This document shows, in pieces, positions 17,001 to 27,900 of a DNA stretch of 64,000 bases. The notes under the pieces were generated by a model, which saw only the letters and a list, made by a program, of their open reading frames with translations, was not told where the DNA came from and did no database searches. Within the stretch, counting starts at the first letter, position 1; the number at the start of each line of letters is the position of its first letter. Source of the DNA: Filimonas sp. GTDB taxonomy: Bacteria > Bacteroidota > Bacteroidia > Chitinophagales > Chitinophagaceae. The translations under genes were made by a program, and so were the position numbers. The stretch is taken from contig JAFKHH010000017.1 in assembly GCA_017306865.1 (NCBI GenBank), positions 189,179 to 253,178 of the forward strand, written 5' to 3'.

Positions 17001-18629
17001 ATGGCAAATGCACTGGTTATAGAAGGCAACCTGGTTGATTATTGGAAAAAAAGTGTTTACCCGGCAAAAGTGACGGTAGAGAATGGCAAGATCTCCAATA
17101 TAGAGCAGGTAACATCCATTTTGAATAATCACTATATATTACCTGGTTTTATAGATAGCCACGTACATGTAGAGAGTAGTATGCTAACGCCTGTGGAGTT
17201 TGCGAGGCTGGCTGTTGTACATGGTACGGTATCTTCTATCAGCGATCCACATGAAATAGCCAATGTCTGCGGTATGGATGGCGTTCGTTTTATGATTGAA
17301 AATGGCAAGCAGGTACCTTTCAAGTTCAACTTTGGCGCGCCTAGCTGCGTTCCTGCAACGGTGTTTGAGACAGCCGGCGCTACGCTGGATAGTAATGACG
17401 TGCGTACATTGCTGGCTTCGGATGATGTAAAGTACCTGAGTGAAATGATGAACTTTCCCGGTGTGCTGATGCAGGATGAGGAAGTGATGAAGAAAATACA
17501 GGCCGCTCATGAGTTTGGCAAAGTAGTAGATGGGCATGCTCCGGGGCTGAGAGGCGCGGAAGCGAAGCAATACATTGACGCTGGTATTTCCACCGATCAT
17601 GAATGTTTTACAGAAGAAGAGGCGCGTGAAAAGATCGGTTATGGCATGCATATCCTTATCCGCGAAGGCAGCGCGGCGAAAAATTTTGAAGCGCTCATCA
17701 ACCTGTTACATGAATTCCCTGAGCAGATTATGTTCTGTAGTGACGATAAGCATCCGGATAGCCTTGCAGCAGGCCATATTGATCAACTTTGCGCCCGCGC
17801 TGCAGCAAAAAAAATCGACTTGTTTAATATTGTGCGTGCAGCATGCATTAACCCGGTTTTACATTACAAACTGGATGTGGGTATGCTACGCAAAGGTGAT
17901 GCAGCAGACTTTATACTGGTAAAAGACCTGGTTGATTTTACTGTAGAAGCAACGTATATCAATGGCAACCTTGTAGCTGAAAACGGGAAGACGAATATTG
18001 CGTCTACGCACACAACTCCAATCAATCAATTTGATTGTGCCCCTATTAGTACAAGTGACTTAGCTGTTCCTTATTCTGGAGAAAAAGAAATTCCCGTTAT
18101 AGAGGCTTTAGATGGACAACTGATCACTAATAAATTATTGTTTACGCCATTGGTGGCACACAATCATATAGTAGCTGATACTGCACGCGACATATTGAAG
18201 GTGGTGGTGGTCAACCGCTATTACCAGGCTGCTCCGGCTATTGCGTGGATCAAAAATTTTGGTATTCAAACTGGTGCGATTGCATCAAGTGTGGCACACG
18301 ATAGCCATAACATTATAGCTGTTGGCGCTGATGATGAAAGTATAGCTAAAGCTATTAACCTGGTAATTGAGCAGCAAGGTGGCGTTAGTTGCGTAAAGGG
18401 GAATGAAGCGCAAGTACTGGCACTCCCTATTGCCGGGCTAATGAGCGCAGAAGATGGCTACAAGGTAGCAGAAGACTATACTGCTATAGATAAAATGGCA
18501 AAGTCGCTCGGCTCACCGCTCGGCGCACCTTTTATGACACTTAGCTTCATGGCGCTGTTGGTAATACCGCATTTAAAGTTGAGCGACAAAGGTTTGTTTG
18601 ATGGAGATCGGTTTGAGTTTGTGAGGTAG
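17001..18629 (+). CDS. ade: Adenine deaminase
   Basis: 542-residue amidohydrolase converting adenine to hypoxanthine and ammonia. Seen: the metal-site motif [13 protein letters not shown] (about 50-62), [28 protein letters not shown] (about 176-190), [12 protein letters not shown] (about 195-206), [10 protein letters not shown] (about 246-255) with a metal-ligand aspartate, and the C-terminal domain [14 protein letters not shown]. Length and motif order match bacterial Ade proteins. The region before it carries two terminators and a candidate small RNA. With upp it points to purine and pyrimidine base salvage. Confidence 0.96.
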   Translation: MANALVIEGNLVDYWKKSVYPAKVTVENGKISNIEQVTSILNNHYILPGFIDSHVHVESSMLTPVEFARLAVVHGTVSSISDPHEIANVCGMDGVRFMIENGKQVPFKFNFGAPSCVPATVFETAGATLDSNDVRTLLASDDVKYLSEMMNFPGVLMQDEEVMKKIQAAHEFGKVVDGHAPGLRGAEAKQYIDAGISTDHECFTEEEAREKIGYGMHILIREGSAAKNFEALINLLHEFPEQIMFCSDDKHPDSLAAGHIDQLCARAAAKKIDLFNIVRAACINPVLHYKLDVGMLRKGDAADFILVKDLVDFTVEATYINGNLVAENGKTNIASTHTTPINQFDCAPISTSDLAVPYSGEKEIPVIEALDGQLITNKLLFTPLVAHNHIVADTARDILKVVVVNRYYQAAPAIAWIKNFGIQTGAIASSVAHDSHNIIAVGADDESIAKAINLVIEQQGGVSCVKGNEAQVLALPIAGLMSAEDGYKVAEDYTAIDKMAKSLGSPLGAPFMTLSFMALLVIPHLKLSDKGLFDGDRFEFVR

Positions 18630-18680
18630 GATTCACCGCAGAGCCGCAGAGATTATTTAATTGAAGATGATTTACTAAAT

Positions 18681-19040
18681 ATGTGGACACCTATATCATT
18701 TGATGAATTGTATGACATAGTCATCACAACTGAAAAAGACCTTTATGGGGAGCTTGAGAACTTCTGGAAACTTATCCGTATTATACCAGAGAAATGGCAG
18801 GAAAGTACCTATGGTAAAGAAAGCGGAGGCTTTTGGGTAGTTGCTATTTGTGGGCGCAGGGTTATTTGGTATAATGATATTGAAGACGGTTTCAATATTT
18901 CTCAATATCATAGGTATGGAGAAATAGATGGGTATTGGTGTAATCAATCAGAGTTATCTGTATCGATTGAGCAATTATTAAGCCTTTTGAAATTCGGCGA
19001 GTATTACATTACGCAGGCAGGGCCACCGCAAAATTTATAA
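18681..19040 (+). CDS. Conserved hypothetical protein
   Basis: 119 residues, function not recognised. No signal peptide or membrane helix. It has the aromatic motifs GGFWVVAICGRRVIWYNDIED (about 49-69) and GEIDGYWCNQSEL; small soluble proteins of this kind occur as single genes in several Gram-negative phyla, and I recall no function. ATG at 18681. It stands 51 bases after adenine deaminase, with a CCGCAGAG-type repeat between, so co-transcription is possible. Confidence 0.65.
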   Translation: MWTPISFDELYDIVITTEKDLYGELENFWKLIRIIPEKWQESTYGKESGGFWVVAICGRRVIWYNDIEDGFNISQYHRYGEIDGYWCNQSELSVSIEQLLSLLKFGEYYITQAGPPQNL

Positions 19041-19140
19041 TCTATTATACACAAATGGCACATAGAAATTCTATGCGCCATTTGTTTAGTTATTCAAAAA
19101 AGCTTTGTGTTACTTCTTGCCTTTGTGTCTCCGTAGCAGA

Positions 19141-19563
19141 TCACTTTACTACCACTGCACTCATAATGGATACAGCTACACTATCTGTTCCTCTTGGTGT
19201 TTTGAACTTTGCTTTAAACCTATTGGAACCACCCGGAGCAATCACGTCTTCGTACACATCTTCATGGTTTGCTACTTGCTTACCTTCTTTTCCGTAGTAC
19301 AACAATTTCAGACGTACATCTTTGTAAGAACAGATAGAAGCCGTGTTGCGTATTTCCCCTTTTACCACCGTCTGTCCCCAGATATTCCTGCGATCAGAAC
19401 TTGTCACGGTCAGGAATGCCAAAGGCGATCTTCTTTCCTTTTCTGCTAATCCGTCTTTTTGTTCTTTATAAGCTTTATCGTCCAGCTTTTTAGACACTTT
19501 ATCATTACCACCACAAGCAGCAAAGCCGGCAGCAATGATCAGCAATAAGAGTATTTTTTTCAT
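19141..19563 (-). CDS. Small lipoprotein
   Basis: 140 residues with a lipoprotein signal: KKILLLLIIAAGFAACGG, lipobox AAC at cysteine 17. The rest looks like a single beta-sandwich (LTVTSSDRRNIWGQTVVKGEIRN, then VRLKLLYYGKEGKQ and GGSNRFKAKFKTPRGTDSVAV), a pattern like FxLYD-type domains. Probably attached to the outer membrane facing the periplasm. Function unknown. It stands alone and on the strand opposite to its left neighbour. Confidence 0.8.
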   Translation of the reverse strand: MKKILLLLIIAAGFAACGGNDKVSKKLDDKAYKEQKDGLAEKERRSPLAFLTVTSSDRRNIWGQTVVKGEIRNTASICSYKDVRLKLLYYGKEGKQVANHEDVYEDVIAPGGSNRFKAKFKTPRGTDSVAVSIMSAVVVK

Positions 19564-19705
19564 TGTATTAAAATTAAGGGTTATGGTGAACTGTCAATAG
19601 TGAATGGTGAAAATTACAAAGTTGTTGAAAAACAATTTAACCATATAACCATATAGCAATTACCCCCTTCACACCATACATCTAACATCGTACATCACTA
19701 CATAC
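19564..19705. repeat. Repeat-rich spacer
   Basis: Contains AACAATTTAACCATATAACC-type repeats (19630-19660) and a TACATCTAACATCGTACATC word (19678-19697) that recurs at 28298-28322. No gene. Confidence 0.5.
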
Positions 19706-20800
19706 TTACGCTTCCTGCCCTATCCATACAGCACCGCCAATGCTACTGCGGCTCGCACCTGTTACAGAATTTAAGACTGTGTTTTCTTCGCGCCAGCGCA
19801 AAATTCCCAACAGTCCCATGATCAAAGCTTCTTTATATTTCACCAGCGTATCTTCCGGCACTTCCGGTGTAATATTCCAGCTTTTAAGATTTGTAGCAAT
19901 ACGTTGTATCAGGAAGTTGTTTAATGCCCCGCCACCTGTTACCAGCATGGTACTTTCTACAGGCTCGCCTTTAATGAACTGTCCGCAGGCATAACTTAGC
20001 TGTTGCGCAATATGCTCAACATAGGTGCGTAATGCGTCCTGCAACGGCAGGTTGAATGACTGGATCAGCGGGTAAACTATTTCTACGCCAAAATCATTGG
20101 CCAATGATTTTGGAAATGGTTGTTTATAATAATCAAGAGCATTCAATTTTGTCAATAATGGTGTGTGAATCTGGCCTGTTGCAGCCATTGCACCATTTTC
20201 ATCGTAAGATTTACCAACCTGCTCCATCAGCATATTCAGCACGCGATTGGCAGGGCAAATATCAAATGCGACATACTCATTATCTTTTGTGAGAGAAATA
20301 TTGGCAATACCCCCTATGTTCAGCAGGTGCGAAAAATTACCAAATAATAATTTTTCTCCCATCGGCACTATTGGTGCGCCTTGCCCGCCAAGGGCTACAT
20401 CCATAGCCCGCAGGTCGCTCACCACATTTATTCCTGTTACGGCTGCTATAGCGGCGCCATCTCCCAACTGGGCTGTCATGTCCAAATGTGGTGCATGAAA
20501 GGTAGTATGTCCATGAGAGGCAATGAGTTGCACCTTGTGTTCCAGGCCATGCGCTTCTATAAATTTATTTACCTGCTCACCCACATACCGTCCATATTCT
20601 GCATGTAACAACTGGTATTCATAAGCATTTAAATGGATTGCATTTGCCAGTTTCTGTTGCCACTCAGCGCTGTATTCATAACAATCTGCTGCCATAATGG
20701 TGTATCCCCATTTACGGGCAGATTCTTCAAACTCTGCAAATACAATGTCCAATCCATCCAGGGAGGAACCACTCATTAAACCAATTGCTCTATATATCAT
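19706..20800 (-). CDS. anmK: Anhydro-N-acetylmuramic acid kinase
   Basis: 364-residue kinase of cell-wall recycling: converts 1,6-anhydro-MurNAc with ATP to MurNAc-6-phosphate. Seen: N-terminal GLMSGSSLDGLDIVFAEF (phosphate-binding loop of the ASKHA fold), SHGHTTFHAP, GDGAAIAAVTGINVVSDLRAMDVALGGQGAPIVP (split across about 92-126), NIGGIANIS, and LVTGGGALNNFLIQRI near the end. Single gene, divergent from upp with about 100 bases between. Confidence 0.95.
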   Translation of the reverse strand: MIYRAIGLMSGSSLDGLDIVFAEFEESARKWGYTIMAADCYEYSAEWQQKLANAIHLNAYEYQLLHAEYGRYVGEQVNKFIEAHGLEHKVQLIASHGHTTFHAPHLDMTAQLGDGAAIAAVTGINVVSDLRAMDVALGGQGAPIVPMGEKLLFGNFSHLLNIGGIANISLTKDNEYVAFDICPANRVLNMLMEQVGKSYDENGAMAATGQIHTPLLTKLNALDYYKQPFPKSLANDFGVEIVYPLIQSFNLPLQDALRTYVEHIAQQLSYACGQFIKGEPVESTMLVTGGGALNNFLIQRIATNLKSWNITPEVPEDTLVKYKEALIMGLLGILRWREENTVLNSVTGASRSSIGGAVWIGQEA

Positions 20801-20843
20801 TGTTCTATTTTTTTAGCGGCCATAAAACCACCATTATTCTGCT

Positions 20844-20851
20844 TACTTTTG
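20844..20851 (+). promoter_or_regulatory. Predicted -7 box of upp
   Basis: TACTTTTG matches TAnnTTTG, 50 bases before the upp ATG. A GCAAATTTGC palindrome (20856-20865) follows at the expected start of the mRNA. Confidence 0.4.
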
Positions 20852-20901
20852 CATCGCAAATTTGCAACCTTCTAACAACAATCAGAAATTGCTTTTGAAT
20901 T

Positions 20902-21555
20902 ATGGTTATTAATCTAAGTGCCGAACATAGCCTGGTAAGTAACTGGGTAAGTGAATTGAGAAATGTAGACGTGCAGAACGACCGCATGCGTTTCAGACGT
21001 AACCTGGAGCGTATAGGCGAGGTAGCCGGCTACGAGATCAGTAAGCAATTGCCATGGCATGAAGTAGAGGTAGAGACGCCGCTTGGCAGCCATACCAGTA
21101 AGCAACTGAAGGTGCAGCCTGTTCTTGCAACCATTCTGCGTGCGGGATTGCCTATGCACCAGGGTTTGCTGAATTACTTTGACAAAGCAGATAACGCTTT
21201 TGTATCCGCATATAGAAAGCACCACCGTGACGGATCGTTTGAAATAAGCCTTGAATATATGAGCAGCCCTTCCCTGGAAGGACGTATTGTGATCATTAGC
21301 GACCCTATGCTGGCAACAGGCGCTTCGCTTGTAAAAAGTATTGCAGAAATGCAAAACCAGGGTACGCCTGCAGAAATACACGTTGTGGCTGCTATTGCGG
21401 CTTCAGTAGGTATAGAATATGTGATACGTGAGTGTGGGGAAGATATAAAGATCTGGTGTGGCGATATTGACGATGAATTAACAGCAAAGGGCTATATTGT
21501 GCCTGGTTTGGGCGACGCCGGAGATCTCGCATTTGGCTCAAAAGCGCAGTCTTAA
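20902..21555 (+). CDS. upp: Uracil phosphoribosyltransferase
   Basis: 217-residue enzyme making UMP from uracil and PRPP. Seen: TILRAGLPMHQGLLN (about 76-90), the PRPP loop IVIISDPMLATGASLVKS (about 131-148) and the uracil-binding signature DDELTAKGYIVPGLGDAGDLAFG (about 191-213, in two parts). ATG at 20902. Followed 83 bases later by the SprF-like gene. Confidence 0.96.
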   Translation: MVINLSAEHSLVSNWVSELRNVDVQNDRMRFRRNLERIGEVAGYEISKQLPWHEVEVETPLGSHTSKQLKVQPVLATILRAGLPMHQGLLNYFDKADNAFVSAYRKHHRDGSFEISLEYMSSPSLEGRIVIISDPMLATGASLVKSIAEMQNQGTPAEIHVVAAIAASVGIEYVIRECGEDIKIWCGDIDDELTAKGYIVPGLGDAGDLAFGSKAQS

Positions 21556-21638
21556 CAATAAATTTTACAATCAAATGCAGCGAGGATAGCTCAACCCCTA
21601 TCCATTACGAGGTATAAACGCTGTTACCACTAACAAAA

Positions 21639-22649
21639 ATGAGAAAGTTAACTCTAATCACTTGTGTGCTCTTAATCCTTGCCAACCATACGTTTGCACA
21701 GGACCCTCACTTTTCTCAATTCTTTGCATCGCCGCTAACGCTTAACCCTGCGTTTACGGGCAAATTTGATGGTACACTCCGTGCAGCAGGCAATTACCGT
21801 AACCAATGGCCTACAATTAACAGGGCATACCAGACAGCTACATTATCTGTAGATGCGCCCATTATGCAAGATCATATAGCAGATAACGACCGATGGGGGC
21901 TTGGCGGTATGGGTTTTACAGATAAGAGTGCGAACGGCGCGGTAGCGTTCAATTACTTCTCATTATCTACAGCATACCACAAGGGACTGGATGAAGATGG
22001 CTACCAACAGTTGAGCCTTGGCTTCCAGGCTACGTATGCCAATATGATGATCAATACAAGCGAACTGAAATTTGAAGACCAGCTAACTACATCGGGCTTT
22101 ACAGGTGTATCTTCAGAAATATTCAACGGCAGTACGCTGAAGTCTAACTACTTTGACCTGAATGCAGGTTTATTATATTCTGCCAGCACCTCAGACCGCA
22201 ACAACTTCTATGCGGGTGTAAGTGTTTACCACATAAACAGGCCCAAGCAACAATTTACAGGAGCGCTATACCTGCTTGATCCGCGTGTAACATTCCAGGC
22301 TGGCGGCTATTTCCCTGTTGGCTACACTACTACATTACACCTGAGTGCAATGACCAGCTCACAAGCCAAGGCCAACGAAACATTAATTGGTGGTGCATTA
22401 CAAGTGGAAGCTGGTAGCGAGACAATGGAAAAACCAGTAAGCTTTTACTTTGGTGGCTGGATGCGTATGAAAGATGCAATTATTCCATACATTGGATTGG
22501 AAGTAGCTGATTTCAGGTTAGGTGTAACTTATGACGTAAATACGTCTAAGCTAAAAACCGGCTCGAATGGCAGGGGTGGCATGGAAATATCATTGATCTA
22601 CACGCATCGTCCATCCGACAGGAAAAGCCTTCCTTGTCCTAAATTCTAA
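21639..22649 (+). CDS. Type IX secretion PorP/SprF family membrane protein
   Basis: 336 residues. Signal peptide (TLITCVLLILANHTFAQ) is followed at once by DPHFSQFFASPLTLNPAFTGKFDG, the family hallmark, and the rest alternates like a beta-barrel outer-membrane protein (FYAGVSVYHINRPKQQF at about 192-208). PorP/SprF proteins help large CHU_C-type adhesins reach or stay on the cell surface through T9SS; the large CHU_C protein at 24981 is the obvious candidate partner. Its stop codon overlaps the end of the convergent glycosylase gene by 4 bases. Confidence 0.92.
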   Translation: MRKLTLITCVLLILANHTFAQDPHFSQFFASPLTLNPAFTGKFDGTLRAAGNYRNQWPTINRAYQTATLSVDAPIMQDHIADNDRWGLGGMGFTDKSANGAVAFNYFSLSTAYHKGLDEDGYQQLSLGFQATYANMMINTSELKFEDQLTTSGFTGVSSEIFNGSTLKSNYFDLNAGLLYSASTSDRNNFYAGVSVYHINRPKQQFTGALYLLDPRVTFQAGGYFPVGYTTTLHLSAMTSSQAKANETLIGGALQVEAGSETMEKPVSFYFGGWMRMKDAIIPYIGLEVADFRLGVTYDVNTSKLKTGSNGRGGMEISLIYTHRPSDRKSLPCPKF

Positions 22650-23308
22650 TCTTTTGCTTTTTTGCCACTTACAAACGGGTTGTCTTTTACGATAAAACGA
22701 TAAGGTAGCAATGCATCTTCGGCTGCATAATCTACACCGATACGTGGTGTGGCAAGTATTTTATTTTTGGGATAACTAAACCCATCTGTTGCTATCCATA
22801 TCTGCTCTTCCAGCAGGCTGATGCCTGTATGTTGCTTATAAATACCCAATGCTTTAGACACATTCCCCGGCCCCCTGGTCAGCGTATTATCTGCATGTTC
22901 TTTTTTGGTGCGAAGCAGCATCTGCTCAACGCCTATCAATGGCTCTGCCCCTCTTACCAGTACAGCGTGCGGTGTGCCTTCTATATTAGTCACAACATTA
23001 AAAAGATGATGAATACCATAACACAGGTAGACGTAAGCAGCGCCTCCTGCGTGATACATAATTTCCGTTCTATCCGTACGCCTGCCACCATAAGCGTGAG
23101 AAGCCTTGTCTACCACTCCATTATATGCTTCTGTCTCCACAATCCTGGCAGCGGTAAGCACACCATTAAATTTTGTAACCAATATTTTACCAAGTAATTG
23201 CCGGGCAATAGTTACAACATCTTTTTGCTGGTAAAATAAATGGTTTAATTTTTGCCAATCAGCGAAATTATTTGAAGCTTGCGTGTTGCTGGCTTTCTTT
23301 TGTGTCAA
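22646..23308 (-). CDS. DNA-3-methyladenine glycosylase (AAG/MPG type)
   Basis: 220-residue base-excision enzyme removing alkylated purines. Seen: ARQLLGKILVTKFNG, the active-site segment ARIVETEAYNGVVDKASHAY with the catalytic glutamate, GGRRTDRTEIMYHAGGAAYVYLCYG (in two parts) and TRGPGNVSKALGI. Compared with the family it has about 20 extra N-terminal residues rich in N, S and K. No in-frame ATG is found before the conserved region; the reading uses TTG at 23306-23308. Convergent with SprF-like gene (4-base overlap). Confidence 0.92.
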   Translation of the reverse strand: MTQKKASNTQASNNFADWQKLNHLFYQQKDVVTIARQLLGKILVTKFNGVLTAARIVETEAYNGVVDKASHAYGGRRTDRTEIMYHAGGAAYVYLCYGIHHLFNVVTNIEGTPHAVLVRGAEPLIGVEQMLLRTKKEHADNTLTRGPGNVSKALGIYKQHTGISLLEEQIWIATDGFSYPKNKILATPRIGVDYAAEDALLPYRFIVKDNPFVSGKKAKD

Positions 23309-23344
23309 TATTTTTTCTTTAAACTGTTTTAAAAAAGGACCCCG

Positions 23345-24121
23345 GTGCTAAAAGAACTCGTAATCGCTATTCAATCATATATCCAGGCTCACCAATTTAT
23401 CCAAAAATACAAACTCTGGAAATGGATTATTATTCCGGGCATTGTGTACGCCATACTGTTTATGATAAGTATGTATTATTTTGGAAAAACAAGCAGCCAG
23501 TTTATTGAATGGTTAAGTTTTAAAACAGGATTAAAGAACTGGATAGACCGTATGCAAAGCGGTTTGCTGGGTTTCCTGTTTGCATTAGCCGGCTTTGCCT
23601 TTTGGATTGTGCAGATGCTGTTGTATTTCTCCTTATTCAAATATGTATGGCTGATCATCGGCTCCCCGGTATTTGCGTATCTAAGCGAGAAAACAGAGGC
23701 AATAATAGAGGGTAAAGAGTATCCTTTTAGTTTTAAACAACTGGCGAGCGATATTGTAAGAGGTATTAAGCTTTCCTTGCGCAATGCGTTGTGGCAAACG
23801 GTATATAGCCTTACGATCGTTCTTTTATCTATTATACCCGTTGTTGGCTGGGTAACGCCGGTACTGGCACTAACCAATGAGTGCTATTATTATGGGTTTT
23901 CCATGATCGACTATAGTTGCGAAAGAAGAAAACTGAACCCGACGGAAAGTATTTTCTTTGTCAACCATCATAAAGGGCTGGCAATAGGCAATGGTCTTAT
24001 CTTTTACCTGATGCACTTGTTACCGGTTATCGGTTGGGTCTTAGCACCAGCTTATGCAGTTATTGCAGCTACGTTAAGCATGCGCCAGATAAATGATTGG
24101 CAAGAAATGAAAGAAGCTTAA
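23345..24121 (+). CDS. EI24 domain (CysZ-like) membrane protein
   Basis: 258 residues with about four to six membrane segments (KWIIIPGIVYAILFMISMYY, FLFALAGFAFWIVQMLLYF, YSLTIVLLSIIPVVGWVTP, LLPVIGWVLAPAYAVIAATL). The spacing and the SPVFAYLSEKTEAIIEG motif match the EI24/CysZ family, known in E. coli for sulfate uptake; the role in Bacteroidota is not settled. Start is GTG at 23345, 36 bases from the divergent glycosylase. The RsmI-like gene follows after a repeat-filled gap. Confidence 0.82.
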   Translation: MLKELVIAIQSYIQAHQFIQKYKLWKWIIIPGIVYAILFMISMYYFGKTSSQFIEWLSFKTGLKNWIDRMQSGLLGFLFALAGFAFWIVQMLLYFSLFKYVWLIIGSPVFAYLSEKTEAIIEGKEYPFSFKQLASDIVRGIKLSLRNALWQTVYSLTIVLLSIIPVVGWVTPVLALTNECYYYGFSMIDYSCERRKLNPTESIFFVNHHKGLAIGNGLIFYLMHLLPVIGWVLAPAYAVIAATLSMRQINDWQEMKEA

Positions 24122-24201
24122 TTGTTACATTGTTGTATTGCTGCATTGTTAGGATACCATCCAACAATATAGCCATCTCAAATTCTAAATCTCAAATTTT
24201 T
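24122..24201. repeat. AACAAT/TTGTTA-type repeat between EI24 and RsmI-like genes
   Basis: Starts right after the stop codon: ATTGTTACATTGTTGTATTG, then GCTGCATTGTTAGG and CCAACAATATAGCC. Same repeat family as in other spacers. Confidence 0.55.
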
Positions 24202-24903
24202 ATGTCTGTATATCTTATTCCAACCGTTTTGCACGATGACGAAAATGCGTTACAGGCATTGCCCTCCTATTTGCTACCTGCTATTCAGCAATGCGAGGTG
24301 TTTTTTGTAGAAAATGAGAAGACTGCAAGACGCTTTTTGAAAAAGCTTTGGAAAGAAATGGTCATTGACAATTACCAATGGTTTGCTATTCACAAAGCGG
24401 AAGATGAGGTAAAAGCAAATTTTATACAGCAGCTAAAAGCTGGGAAAACAATCGGTATTATCAGCGAAGCTGGTTGTCCGGGCGTGGCAGACCCGGGCCA
24501 GATATTGGTAATGGCTGCACAGGATTTAAATGCAACTATTCACCCCCTGGTTGGCCCAAGCTCTATCCTATTAGCATTAATGGCAAGTGGTATGAATGGG
24601 CAACGTTTCCAGTTTCATGGCTACTTACCTATAGATAGTGTAGCCCGGAAAAAAGCAATACGTGACCTGGAGGCAGAGTCTTCAAAGAACAATTGCACGC
24701 AGATCTTTATAGAAACACCTTATCGCAACAACCCGCTTATCAAAGAAATTATTCAGACCTGCAAGCCTGAAACGCGCTTCTGTATAGCGGTAGATATTAC
24801 TGCTCCTACAGAAAGCATTCAGACTAAAAGCATTAAGAAATGGAAGGATTTGGAAGTGGATATACACAAGCGCCCCGCTATCTTTTTGTTACTGGCCGTT
24901 TAG
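24202..24903 (+). CDS. RsmI-like SAM-dependent methyltransferase
   Basis: 233-residue tetrapyrrole-methylase-fold enzyme. Seen: VYLIPTVLHDD at the start, IGIISEAGCPGVADPGQ (about 97-113), HPLVGPSSILLALMASGMNGQ (about 122-142) and IFIETPYRNNPLI (about 179-191). These match RsmI (2'-O-methylation of C1402 of 16S rRNA) but the protein is about 50 residues shorter and has ISEAG for the usual ISDAG; Bacteroidota often carry such a short paralogue. ATG at 24202 is chosen because the longer frame would run through the intergenic repeat. Confidence 0.8.
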   Translation: MSVYLIPTVLHDDENALQALPSYLLPAIQQCEVFFVENEKTARRFLKKLWKEMVIDNYQWFAIHKAEDEVKANFIQQLKAGKTIGIISEAGCPGVADPGQILVMAAQDLNATIHPLVGPSSILLALMASGMNGQRFQFHGYLPIDSVARKKAIRDLEAESSKNNCTQIFIETPYRNNPLIKEIIQTCKPETRFCIAVDITAPTESIQTKSIKKWKDLEVDIHKRPAIFLLLAV

Positions 24904-24980
24904 CATTATTTCTTATTTAGTTAACATAAACGCTGGTAATTTAGCATTCATTCTTACAAAACGAAATAAGACTAACAGCT

Positions 24981-27900
24981 TTGCACTCCTTAAAAAAACA
25001 TAGTTTTAAAGGCTTCCTACTTTTTTTGTGTCTCGCTTTTACAACTGCTTCTCATGCACAAAAGGTCGTAGTGTGCGACCAAAGCGGCTTACTTTATAAC
25101 ATGGACATTGATAATTGCACATTTACACCAATAAATGATTGGGGTAATGCGTTCGGTAATGCTTTTTCTATTGCATTATACAAAGACACTTTATATGTCT
25201 TAAACACAAACGGGCAATTGTATAGCATGGTCATGAATCAACCAGCATCCTGCAAGTTTATTACCAATTCTGCTGCTTCTAACGCTATGACTGTAGATGA
25301 AGCTGGCATGTTGTATATTTTTGATAATGGTATAGTAAGAATCGATCCACATGATGGCACGCGGGTGAACCTTGGAAAACCGGGTTTCTATTACCCTTCA
25401 GGAGACCTGTTTTTCTATAATAAAAAAATGTACATGGCAACCGGAAATGGCATTGTAGAGATCAATCTGAATGACCCTTCGAAAAGCTTCGTGTATATAC
25501 CCACTTCTGGCAACAGTTTCTTCGGCCTTGTAAATGTACCTGCTGGCTGCAACAGCAACAAAGTGTATGGAATAACAAACAGTCTATATGAAATAGACAT
25601 GATAAATAAGACTGTGAGTAGTACACCTAAATGTGTTGTCCCCCAAAATATTACAATTTTTGACGCGGCCAGTATTACAGAGAATGGATACAACGAAGGG
25701 GTAAACATAGATAGCTTGTTTCTAACCCATATTTGCACTCCTGGAAACACGTCGGGGAACATTACTGTAAAATCAGGGACAGCAGCTCAAAACGCAACTT
25801 TATCCTATTCCCTAAATGGCAATACAACCAATAGCACAGGCATATTTCCGTCATTAATAGAAGGCACATATTCGATTAAGGTAACATCCTCTAATGGTTG
25901 TTTTAAAGACACCAGCGCAACTTTAATAAAAGGCCCAAAGCCAGATTTACTTATTACGCCCGTACCTGATACATGTGCAAGTGGCGTTGGCTCAGTTACA
26001 CTACAATCAACTATTGGGAATACACCCATGCGCTATGCGTTGGACAATGCTTCACCCGTAATGGGAAATTCATTTACTAAATTGGCTGCGAAAATATACC
26101 AGGTACATGCAATCACAAATATTGGCTGTACGCTAGACTCTTCTTTCGAGATTGTTTCTTATACACCACCAAACCCATTACAATCATTTACGACTACTCC
26201 TGAAATCTGTGACTTAGGTAGCATTACGCTTACGTATAACAATAGTGTTACGCGCCTGAAGTTGGATAATGGCCCGGATACATACAACAGCACTTTCGCA
26301 CTTTTAAAAGCCAAGACCTACACAGTAAGCCTTTTCGTTAACAACTGCCGCTTCGATACACTCATAGAGGTAAAAAAGGAAATACCTGAGCGCCCATCTA
26401 TAACCATTTCAGCAGATACACCTACATGCTTTAATACGACTGACGGCGCAATCCGATTTACTATTACAGGCAAATATTCGCCTTTTACTATTTCTGCAAA
26501 CGGCACCCCGGCTAGCGGCACCATATTTTCTTCACTGACAAACGGCACGTACACATATTCGATAAAAGACAAAGGTGGATGTGTATGGGATACTACAGCC
26601 ACCATACAATATCGACGCGTGAGGCCTGTGACAACAGTCAGCTCTACAGCAGCTACCTGCTGGACGCTGAACAATGGTACCGTAACAGCTACTATCTCCG
26701 GGCAAAATCAACCATACACTTTTGACATTTTCAATAGTACCAATAATCCATCCGGCGCAACTGTAAAAGATTTGAACAGCAGTGATTATAAATTATTTGT
26801 CGCAGATAAAAACCATTGTGTTGTGGACACTATTCCTGTTACGGTAGGACGCATAGAGAACAAGCTACAGGTTGACGCGATCACCGTTACACCATCTTAT
26901 TGCAATAGTGCAACAGGCTCTATTACGTTTGCTATGAAAGCAAATGCCGGCCCGGTTACGTTCACCATGAATAACGGTACACCTACAACCAATAAAGCGT
27001 TTAGCAACCTGGTGAGTGGTCTGTACAATTTCAATTTAAAAGATTTGAATAATTGCACATCGGATACAAGTGCAAGCATTTCCATCGTTAACCTGCCATC
27101 TCCCATAAAAGAGTTAAAGCTGACGCCTGTTATTTGTGACAGAAAAGGCAGTATCGAAGTAGTATTGCAACCGGGAAAAACAGGAACAGATTATCAGCTA
27201 AACAATGGCGCTCCACAAACTACCACCTTGTTTACAAACGTAAACGAGGGGCTGAATAAGATCACTTTTATGTATAGCGGTTGCCCGTTTGACACATCTG
27301 TTACAACGGTTAAAACAACAACACAAAAACCTGATGTCAGTTTTACCAATAAAGAAGTGGATTGCTACAATAGAAATAATGGCTCAATAAAAGTGCGTGT
27401 AGACAATGGTGCATTCCCTTATACGTTCAGCTATAACAACGCGGCGTTTATTCCTGATGCGAATATTTACAACCTTGCAGCAGGCGACTATGCAGTACGT
27501 ATAAAAGACAGCTACGGCTGCCTGTGGGACACGTCGACTACATTAAAACAATTCACTGTTGTAAAACCGGGTATCACAAAGACCAGTAAAACGCCTGTTT
27601 GCTTTGTAGACGAGCGTGCTTCGCTGCAAGTGATCCTGACTGGCCCAGAGTTCCCTTATCAATTTATAATAAACGGCACGTCTTATTTCTCAGGAAATGA
27701 GGTAAAACTATTGCCGGGCATGTACAATGTGTATGTAAACAACAACACCGGTTGCCTGCTGGATTCTTTCAAAACAGACCTTTCTTATGCACAAACCGGG
27801 ACATTGCCATGTGATACAATTTTAGTTCCAACGGCCTTTACACCTAACAATGATCTGCGGAATGATGTACTTCGCCCAAGAGGCAACTATGGTTTCGTTT